From Catonia carolina (lineage: Eukaryota > Arthropoda > Insecta > Hemiptera > Achilidae), in NCBI GenBank assembly GCA_035578175.1, contig JAQMRL010000007.1, positions 48,990,727-49,054,726 on the forward strand: DNA of 64,000 nt. Reading direction: 5' to 3'. This document shows positions 55,640 to 64,000 of the stretch, piece after piece. The position numbers and the translations under genes are program-made. Every line of letters begins with the position of its first letter. The stretch's first letter is position 1. A model generated the notes under the pieces. The model saw nothing but the letters and a program-made list of their open reading frames with translations, did no database searches and had not been told where the DNA came from.

Positions 55640-56800
55640 TATGAGGGTGATCAAATTTAAACCGGATTTTCTCTGTGTGCCTCGTCAGGCTACCTCGAGC
55701 GAAATAGCGGAAGCATCACACTTAAGGTCGGTGAATTAAGATTAGAACGTAATTGGCACTTTATACATCTCTGTTTTGTCACCAGTACAGCAACGACCGA
55801 ACACGAGGTCCCATCGCGCATTGCTCAACGTATTATTGTTAAGCTTTTAACTAATGAAGTTGTTAAACCAACAGAAATTTTGACTCGGTTAAAAGTACAG
55901 GTTGGGGACGGTTCCTTTTCTCGGACTCAAGTGCTTAATTGAACTAACAAGTTAAAAGATGGACGTGAAAATGTAGAAAATCAAGTCAAGATTGACGCTC
56001 AAGATCAAGCTCCACAGATACTTAAACCCGTATCTCTGCCGGAAAAGTGCTTGCAACTGTTTTTTTTTTGGACTGGAGGGGAGTTTTATTCATTGAATTT
56101 CTACAAAATCAACGCACAGGGAATTCCGACTACTACTGCCAGCTGAAGTTGGTTGTCTAGTAAGTTGCGAATCCGGTGGAAATTTACTCAAGAATGTTGG
56201 AACAGTATGGTGAAAATTGTTTGAACCATAGTATTCTATATAAGTGAGTGGAACAGATTCATTCGGGCAGAACAAATGTCGCTGACCTCTATCGTTCTGG
56301 AATACCAGTTGCAATTTCGACTGCGACGCTGCAATATCGCGTAAATAATCTTATTAGAAAAGACAGGCGAGTCAAAATTTTTAAAATTGTTTGTTTGTGT
56401 TGTAAGTCATTCATGACGTACTGAATTTTGGCAAAATTTTTCAAGGTGGGTTCCAAGACAGTTGGCTCAAGCTCAAAAAGACACCCTGATTTACATTAGT
56501 TCTGAGCTCAAACAACTGGTTAAAGCACAAGGTAATGACTTTTTAGATCGTGTAATATTGACTCGTTTGATTTTAATCTGTTCGGACAGCTCAAAGATTT
56601 ACGCGGCAAGAATTTCGACGACAAGGAAGCGGTGAAAAATGTTGTATACGATTAGTTCAAATATCAATGTAAAAACTTCTTTGCTGACGAAATCAGAAAG
56701 CTCATAGAACATTGTGACAAGTATCTACATACTTCTGGAGACTATGTCGAAAAGTACCTAGTTAAGTTTCATTGTTAGCACAAATAGTTTTTTCTCTACA
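55640..56800 (+). pseudogene. Mariner transposase remnants, two joined copies
   Basis: GGGTGATCAAATTTAAACCG at 55647 resembles a mariner left inverted repeat. Translation gives AQRIIVKLLTNEVVKPTEIL (first helix-turn-helix), then LPxKVLATVFFWDWRGVLFI (a middle catalytic-domain segment near 56035-56100). Next comes a second start, IYSRMLEQYGENCLNHSILY, with HSGRTNVADLYRSG. It then reads WVPRQLAQAQKD...NDFLDRVI, ending just before the first catalytic aspartate, and FGQLKDLRGKNFDDKEAV...SGDYVEK, the C-terminus. A helix-turn-helix segment after a catalytic segment means two related mariners were joined or nested in the same orientation. Both carry stops and internal deletions. Confidence 0.8.
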
Positions 56801-57326
56801 AAAATGTCTTGTTAATAAGTAAATATTTTTCGTTAGAAAATTCGAATTTCAGCTTTGAGGTGATCGGCAAGTTAGAGGATAAGTGCTAGATTAGTGAGTC
56901 AGTCAAAGATCACTATCAAATTTAAATATACAAATAATTTGTATTACATAAGATAACGAAAAAATGTATTCTTTTCCTTGAGAAACTATTCTGACTTAAA
57001 ATTTCAATCGGAATAACTTTAAAAATTGATGTTAATAAAAACAAATGTAACAACAGTAGTCATCTGTCTTAAGAAAGATAATAACAAAATGAAAAGAATG
57101 TTTACAATAAGTTTCGGTGAAAAATTGTTTTGTTACGTGTTCACTTGCTTTCTCTCATAACAAATTCTCCAGCTGGTTTGACACAAATTACTGAAGTTGG
57201 AGTGCATGTTAATAATAATCTGTAAAATGTTTTTCAAATTGTTTTCTATATATTATTAGAAAGGATACATTACATCTATAGATTTTATCTAATATACATA
57301 TTTATTAGTTACACGAACTAAATCTT
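56801..57326. other. AT-rich non-coding stretch
   Basis: Nothing recognised. Confidence 0.35.
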
Positions 57327-58259
57327 TACTTTCTCTTGCCTTTATGAATATATAGGAAGGAAAGTATTGTTTTCATGTCGTTTTTTCGAAATCGAATTTT
57401 CACCGGATATACACATTTTCAGACCCCCTGAACCCAAAAAATGTTTTTAGCGATTGTTGTATGTGTGTCTGTGTGTGTAGGTGTGAACAAAATACCTCAA
57501 GAAAGGAACATCGTACGAAGTTGAAACTTGAAACTTAAGTTATGGACCACTAGGGGACCCAACACAAACATTTTTCTCAAAATCGATCAACCGGACCGCT
57601 GGTTTATTCGACTAACTTTTAATTTTTTTGCAACTTTCTCAAAAACAGCTCGAACGGTTTTTTTAAAAATCGCCTCATTTACTACATTTTCTACAAGATA
57701 GGGTAAGCGCCATGTCTGCTGAAATTCTTGAGGAGGCTTTGCTCTCAAAGAAAAAAATGGTTGTTTTTAAGATTGTGGCCTTAATATGAATTTTAGGGCA
57801 AAAGTGTATTATAAAACGTTGTAGAAAATTTACAAACCTACAACTTTTACTTCAATCATTTTTTTGTATGACGCTTAGTTTAGCGGTAGGATAATTAGTG
57901 ATTTTCTGGTTTTTTCATGAAAATCTGTAAAAAATGGATTTTTTAAGATTTCGGCCTTAGTATGCATTTTACGACAAAAGTCTATATAATCAAATTTATA
58001 GGAAAGTAAAAGATCTACAACTTTTATTTTAAGCATTTGCTCTAGTTTAGCGTCAACGAATGATTTTTCGTATTATTAAGCCAAACTGAGGTTATTTTCA
58101 TTTTGCATCGTTCACTCATGATTATGAGGTTACTTTTTGAGATAATTTTTTTTGTTTATTTCTAATGTTTTAATGCTAATATTAGGTTATAATGTTCATT
58201 ATTTGCATTGGCAAGAGAAAAAGTAAGAAAAAGTGTTGGTGTTAGTGTTTCACACCAGA
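57327..58259 (+). repeat. CA-core repeat, copy J (near full length)
   Basis: ACTTTCTCTTGCCTTTATGA at the left, GTGTGTCTGTGTGTGTAGGT tract at 57459-57486, and GGCAAGAGAAAAAGTAAGAA near the right, where the terminus has extra bases before TTTCACACCAGA. All blocks in order. Confidence 0.9.
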
Positions 58260-58614
58260 GTTTCTCTATGATACTCACAGAAAACTTGAGATTTATGTAG
58301 GCATTTATATTTCAAATATGTTTTGTATCTGAATGTCTATTTTCTTCGATAAAACGCTCCTTAAACTATCGTTATTTACCTGATTCTTCTTAATTTAAAT
58401 AACTGTGTTAAACATATTTGAAAATGAATTTTTTGTTCATTTTTAATCCCAGCGTAAGATGAATTGGAAGTCGATAGTTTACGCCTAGCGTGCCAGCTTC
58501 AGATGCTTCTGGTTCGTATAAAATGCAATTTATAATGTTACATTTTTTTTTAAAGCCACATAAGGACTACATAAGTTCATCAAACTAAAAAGAGCTCATT
58601 TCAATTTTTACGGT
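58260..58614. other. Non-coding spacer
   Basis: Nothing recognised. Confidence 0.3.
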
Positions 58615-58870
58615 TCAATCTTTCAGTTTTTGGAGTCCCTTCCTGATGTTTCCCTCCTTGAACTTTCTCCAGTATTCCCTTAATCCATCCAATTTTCTCT
58701 GCCGTTCCTTGTCAGAATACACAACTTTCTGTCGTTTCGTCGGTTTCTGCTGTTCAAGTCTTGTGGTTTTCAGCCTGTGGTAATTTCCGGTTTTTGTTTT
58801 GAGGTCCGCAAGTGAGATTTGGAGCCCGTCCATGTCCTCCTTAATTTCCCTGATATAATGTTACATTATA
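58615..58870 (-). pseudogene. LINE C-terminal fragment
   Basis: The minus-strand frame reads REIKEDMDGLQISLADLKTK, then YSDKERQRKLDGLREYWRKF and a short basic tail to a stop at 58615. The IKxDMxxLxI start and the (S/T)DxxRQxR...LxxYWxxxK end match the LINE tail found in two parts around 33.4 and 35.0 kb. That suggests the extreme C-terminus of the same LINE type. The frame is intact over about 80 codons but nothing upstream (above 58870) continues it. A small host protein cannot be fully excluded. Confidence 0.5.
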
Positions 58871-59391
58871 TTATGCATTTTTATCTTAAACCAGTTGGCG
58901 CGATTACTGTGATCTTGTATTATATGTCCATACATTGCATTAGTAAAAGTTTATTACCCTTTTAATAAAGACGAAGTCAAGTGTCATTTCCAACAATAAT
59001 CAACCCAATAATAAGTAAAAATTTATAGTCATAATCACAGAAATGCGACCTTTCCTGCTATTCCGAGGTTGTCACTTTACCCAATTTATTACATTAGTCA
59101 AGATCGTTTACCCGTGCCGAATTGCAACTCTACTAAATATTCGTTGTCGCTTCACTAATGTATCAATTATGTGAAAAAGAAATTCACTTTTATCTAGATT
59201 CTTTTTCGATGATAGTTTTCTCGGTCAATACTACTACAAACACCTTTTATTAGTTATTCTTATTCTTATTTTTATTTTCGTTCTGTGAAAATAAATAAAT
59301 AAATAAATAAAAATAATACTTAACAAACATTAGAACAAAATGAAATAAGTTTAGGTTAACCATTTATTTGAAAAGTATTTAATTATACTAA
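58871..59391. other. AT-rich non-coding stretch
   Basis: A (AAAT)n run at about 59290-59312. Nothing else recognised. Confidence 0.35.
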
Positions 59392-59393
59392 TA

Positions 59394-60094
59394 CAGTCGA
59401 ACTTCTATAACTCGAATCCTCAAAGAATGGAGAAAACAATTCGAGTTACAGAAATTCGAGTTATGGAAAAATAAAAACAAAGAAATTATTAAAAAAAATA
59501 AAAAACAGAACATTCCACATAGGCTAATACAGTACCCTACAAGATGTGGAATATGTAGGCCTATTGCACATGCGCAATTTCGTAATACAGTACTGTACGT
59601 TGCATTTAGCTTAGCTATTGGCTGCTTAAGTACTGTATATATTGTATACAGTATTTAAAAATTACGCAGTATATGCTGAATATTGTACATTATACCGACA
59701 GACTATGGTTCTATTGTTCTGTGTTCGACCAAAAATTCATCGATTCAAAGAAATTCATTGTTTTGGTATACGCCTGTTAAGGCCTATACAAGGGCAACCA
59801 GATGACTTTGAGAATCTGTACCCTTTTATCGTCGAACGTTTTTTCTCGTATAATTAATGAAAGAAGCAGAACTGTACCTACATTTTTCAAAAGACCAAAA
59901 CCGCTATTTTGAGAACTATGTACATATTTTGTCAAATGAAACGAAACAAATAATTTGATTCAGAGAAATGGCGGAATTCAAATTAAAGATGAAATTTTAC
60001 ATGTTAAGTGCATGGAAGGTTGAAGCGGACTGAAATTCAATTTGAAAAATAGAAAATTCGAGTTATAGACATTTGAATTATAGAAGTTCGACTG
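59394..60094. mobile_element. Pogo/Tigger-like MITE
   Basis: TA on both sides (59392-59393, 60095-60096). Ends are CAGTCGAACTTCTATAACTC on the left and, on the other strand, CAGTCGAACTTCTATAATTC on the right, followed on both sides by further ATTCGAGTTAT motifs. The 701-bp interior has no recognisable transposase and contains CAGTACTG-type palindromes (59587, 59632). CAGTCGAACTTC ends with TA duplication are typical of Tigger-like non-autonomous elements. Confidence 0.9.
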
Positions 60095-60096
60095 TA

Positions 60097-60364
60097 ATAA
60101 AATCACAGCTTCCTAAAATAATCTATTTGAAAAATAAAACAAACAGAAAGAAACTGAATATTACCATACCTTGATAACTATGAAATTCACACGTAACTTC
60201 CACCGTTTATCGGATGCAATTAGAAACCACAATTAAATTGTTAAGCATGAATTTACAATCTGTAAAATGAAGTAGAATAAAAAAGTCAGTGAGAAAATAT
60301 TTGTCGCTCAAGCTTTCGCCGTACAATAATAAAGAAGCCTAAATATTGTTACCGTAACTGTGGC
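60097..60364. other. Short non-coding spacer
   Basis: Nothing recognised. Confidence 0.3.
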
Positions 60365-60688
60365 AATTAAAAAGGTAAAAAATCGAACGTTTTAAGATTG
60401 CGGCCTTAGTATACATTTTAGGATAATATTAGTTAAAGTTATAGAAAATTAAAAACCTACAACTTTTATTCTAAAAGTTTTTTCTATAGAGTCTAGTTTA
60501 GTGTTAATTACAGATTTTTGTAATTTTTAAGTCCTATAGAGGGTGAATTTAATTGACAGTTATTCACTCATGATTGAAATAAGTTTATGCTTTTCATTTT
60601 GCATTGATTGCTCGTGATTAATTATTGATTGTTTTTGATGATTTATAATGACTAAAAAAAATTGTGTGAGTGTTTATACCAAAGTTTT
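60365..60688 (+). repeat. CA-core repeat, copy K (right part, diverged)
   Basis: GATTGCGGCCTTAGTATACA, AAACCTACAACTTTTATTCT, GTTATTCACTCATGATTGAA and the end ATTGTGTGAGTGTTTATACC. The first two thirds are missing. Confidence 0.75.
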
Positions 60689-61527
60689 TATTTCATAATT
60701 ACCACTAGTAATATTTATATCATTATTTTTATTGTTAATTTCTCAGAGAGAGATCTCTATACATTTTTGTATTCAGTCAATGTTATTTCATCTATTGTAA
60801 CAATTACTGAAAGTTAATCATGACTAATTGTAAATTTTGTTTCTATTAAAAATTGTTTTTGTATAATTTTATACGCATTCTATTAAAAGTGAATAAAAAT
60901 ATATAAACGGGATTAAAATTTATGTAAAAAAACTGACTGTTAGAGGTTTACAGCAGTAATCTTAAATTTATTTCTATTTGTATTTCTATTTTATGGAAAT
61001 GAAAAAAAGAAATGTCTATTGTTAAGTCGGGCACTTCCATTATCTTTTAAGTCTGATCTTACAGACTTACCTTCTTATTATTACCGTGTACTTAACGCCT
61101 TAACTAATATAATTGTGATAAAACTGCACAGTAAATAATTTTCTCGTTGTTTTAGTACTACTAGTTAATTTTATCTGTTAGATCTCAGTCAACACTACAA
61201 ATAATTTTAAACCATTAATATATTTTCTTGTTAACATAAGAGTATTTTTATTTATTCTTTAATATTTTTAATATTAAAATGCAGTTTTACTACAAAATAT
61301 TGAATATTACGTACATTTTTCTTCCTCCAGCTCTATTTATACTAATAATGAAGAGATATTGTTTGTTTATTTGTTTGTTAGTACAAGGTAATTTCTGAAC
61401 CTGTAAAATTGATTTAAAAAATTCTTTCACCGTTAGAACAATTGGAGCTTTTTGAGTAACTTCGGATATATGGAATTAAGTAATTTTTAAATATTGAAAG
61501 AATTTCGTGATTAGTAGAACGAAGTTA
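60689..61527. other. AT-rich non-coding stretch
   Basis: Nothing recognised. Confidence 0.35.
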
Positions 61528-61669
61528 TTTTTACTTTTTCTTACCCTGTATGAATATAAGCTTAGAAGAAAGGAAAGTATTGTTTTCATTTCAATTTTTC
61601 GAAATCAAGTTTTCGCCGAATATAGACGATTTCACACCCCCTGAACTCAAAAACATGTTTTAAGCGATT

Positions 61670-61704
<35 letters not shown>

Positions 61705-61719
61705 GTGTGTGTGTGTGTG

Positions 61720-61750
<31 letters not shown>

Positions 61751-61752
61751 TA

Positions 61753-61785
<33 letters not shown>

Positions 61786-61800
61786 TGTGTGTGTGTGACC
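61528..61800 (+). repeat. CA-core repeat, copy L (left part ending in GT tract)
   Basis: ACTTTTTCTTACCCTGTATG, AAAGTATTGTTTTCATTTCA, TTTAAGCGATTGG, then a (GT)n tract of about 130 bp (61669-61798) with TTAGTGTG interruptions. The family sequence stops at the tract and unrelated sequence (CCAGAGGCTATCAGAGATAC) follows. Confidence 0.9.
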
Positions 61801-62118
61801 AGAGGCTATCAGAGATACTGATGGAACTCTTTAAATGTATAAAAGAAAAGAAACTGCTTCACTGATAAATTTAGGAGGAAGGCATTCCGAATATTTAATC
61901 AGCTTCATATTGTACGTACCGAAGAAAACTGGCGCAAGTCAAACAATTTAAATTATTCATTAGTGCAACAAGATTTCACTCTCTTTTATCTGTGAATTAT
62001 AATATCAATGTAGAATTTAATGTGTTTTTCTTTCTGAATTTTCAAAAGTATGGACTATACTGAATACTGAATGTTATACTTTTTTACAATGGCCCACAAT
62101 TCTTTTTACAAATAATGT
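61801..62118. other. Non-coding spacer
   Basis: Nothing recognised. Confidence 0.3.
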
Positions 62119-62122
62119 TTAA

Positions 62123-62848
62123 GGGGAGACTGTACTTTGTATCCCGCCAATGTTAAATTTGCTATTTTTTATAAACGTTTTTCATAGGATTGCAAAAAAA
62201 ATGGAATTAAACTTTACACACTATAGTTGTCGGGTTTCTTCTCGAGCTACTGACATTTTTTCAATTTAATCTTTGAACCATACCATTTTTTTTTAAAATT
62301 ACGAATAACATAAAATTTTTACAAATTGTCTTCCACGTGTTTGCGTATTACTAATTTTTGGAGCACCTGAGGAAGTCATAAAAATGTTGGTATATGTGGC
62401 TCTACAAGATAATTAACTAGTAAAAATTTCAGCCTGTTAGGTTTATAGATTTCTGAGAAAAATTTACCTTAGTGTTAAAAATATAAATTTACGGGAAAAG
62501 GTAAGAAACAAGAAGGCCCAAACCAAAAACAATATGTACACAAACAAGTAAATTTCCCAACAGTTGTTTAGCAAACTGAACCAACAGCTGAGAGTATTAA
62601 AAACCGTGATAACAGATATTTTACACATATCAGAGTGCGTAAAACGAGCAGTATAAAATTATGAAAAAAATATTTGTTCTTCGTAAAATGATAATTTTTG
62701 TCTGTGTAAACCTAATAAAGCTTAATTTTTTCATAAAAAATTTTTTTGGCGTAATTTAATGTTTTTCTGGTAGATCTAGGCCTAAACTATTGAAAAACAT
62801 AAAAAACAAAAAATCGAAATTTTGAGTTAGTCATCGTGCAATCTCCTC
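62123..62848 (-). mobile_element. TTAA-flanked MITE, copy 2
   Basis: TTAA at 62119-62122 and 62849-62852. Ends GGGGAGACTGTACTTTG and, on the other strand, GAGGAGATTGCACGATG. It aligns along its length with copy 1 at 47865-48598 in reverse, by eye about 80 percent alike. Non-coding. Confidence 0.85.
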
Positions 62849-62852
62849 TTAA

Positions 62853-63461
62853 ATAACAACACAAAATAAATCAAAATTACTTGATGTTATTTTAGAAGAA
62901 AAAGGTAGTTAGACAAATTGCATCACTCTTTAAAAATTATGTATTCATAAAATAATTTACATACTTTCCGAAGATTTGTGATGCAACTCAAATAATACCA
63001 CAACATTCCGAGTATGAACAATACTAAAACGAAATAATACTAATTTTTACAGATAAAAAACAAATACACCTACAACAATTTCTAGACAAAACCGAGACAA
63101 CATCAAATAGTAGTACTCTTTTCGCCGACAATAAGCGAACTCTTCAAAACAAGTAGTTTGGAAGAAAAAAGAAATATGTAAGTGCCGTCTAGCGGTGAAT
63201 TTATTAAACTACTTTTATACTCTTTTCACGGGAAATCACATATCAGAGTGCGTCTACTCTATATTTACTTCATTATTATACAATAAAACGATGTTTCATT
63301 TTCTTATAACAGTTATCAGACTTATAACAGTTTTCTTCAGGATGTACGATTATCCGAGCTAATTTAAATTGAATTCCGCATCGCTGATTTGGTCATACGT
63401 TTAATTTTTGTTAGAACATTGTAACCGAAAACCCACATTCATCCTCTGTTGCTATGTGAAA
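62853..63461. other. AT-rich non-coding stretch
   Basis: Nothing recognised. Confidence 0.35.
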
Positions 63462-63463
63462 TA

Positions 63464-64000
63464 CAGTCGAACTTCGATTTAACGAAATCGAGAATCTTAG
63501 GAAAAAATTGTTAAATCGAGGTATTCGTTGTATCGAAATAACAAGAATTTCCAAGCTAATTTTCATTAACAAATTCATCTTGTATGATGAATTAAATACA
63601 ATTAATTTTTTTAATAGACACGTTTTAACTAGTAAATCAATTTTTTTATAGATCATGTTTTACGTAATTACGGTTAATAATAGTAAAAAAGTATGTATTG
63701 ATTTCAAGTAGGAACTTACCTCATACATAGAGCTTGGCTATAATTAAAAGCATCTGAAATCATTTGTAGCTTAATACTGTATTTTTATTTTTAGTATATA
63801 TTTCTTCAAAACACTAACATAATAGATAAATCCACTAACTTTATCTAAATCGTTTATAAAAACACTAATCCTAAATGCATTCTTTAGTTTTTGATATTGA
63901 CAGGTATTGGTTAGAATATTTAATTACAGTATTTTAAATGTTAATACGCCTTGAAAAAGTGAGTAATTTCTCGTTGTTTCGTGTGTTTGAATAAAGCATT
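63464..64000. mobile_element. Tigger-like element, left end (runs off window)
   Basis: TA (63462-63463) then CAGTCGAACTTCGATTTAAC and inner TTAAATCGAGGTATTCG motifs, a typical Tigger left end. No matching right end occurs before 64000, so the element continues outside or is truncated. Sequence to the window edge is AT-rich with no coding frame. Confidence 0.6.

Overview
This window looks like non-coding DNA from an insect nuclear genome. It is AT-rich, lacks dense open reading frames, and is packed with eukaryotic transposable elements: mariner/Tc1, pogo/Tigger-like, TTAA-inserting piggyBac-like elements, RTE-type LINEs, tRNA-derived SINEs and a solo LTR. The mix and the LINE C-terminal style suggest an arthropod, possibly a hemipteran. 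That placement is inference. No host protein-coding gene could be recognised. The one long open reading frame is a reverse transcriptase fragment of a LINE at 33.55-34.83 kb.

Layout. 0-11 kb: a tandem duplication, a broken mariner, a CA-core repeat, a piggyBac-like element, a SINE, a GC-richer island (4.3-4.9 kb), Tigger and LINE fragments, and a small element with a helix-turn-helix fragment between inverted repeats. 11.5-12.3 kb: a second GC-richer island. 13-26.9 kb: dense transposons, including a 0.93 kb palindrome, a Tc1 remnant cut by a SINE, a pogo-like element hosting a mariner, a piggyBac-type MITE, and two near-identical CA-core repeats in inverted orientation flanking a solo LTR. 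27-36 kb: a MITE with long inverted repeats, a SINE inserted in a SINE, and a three-layer nest (LINE tail, SINE, RTE). 37-40 kb: an unclassified dispersed repeat (called family X here) and SINE fragments. 40.9-43.3 kb: the most GC-rich, low-repeat sequence, which looks like a promoter or first-exon region. 43.3-53 kb: AT-rich with only two recognised insertions. 53-64 kb: further mobile-element remnants.

The commonest element is a roughly 0.95-1.0 kb family, called the CA-core repeat here, with 12 copies. Each relatively complete copy holds a (CA/GT)n tract at the same internal position, and every long CA/GT microsatellite I found in the window lies in this family. The other unifying theme is a tRNA-derived SINE whose 3' domain occurs on unrelated heads and in tail-only insertions of about 20-55 bp. 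Target-site duplications allow several insertions to be ordered in time. All family assignments come from reading sequence and translations by eye. No database search was possible.
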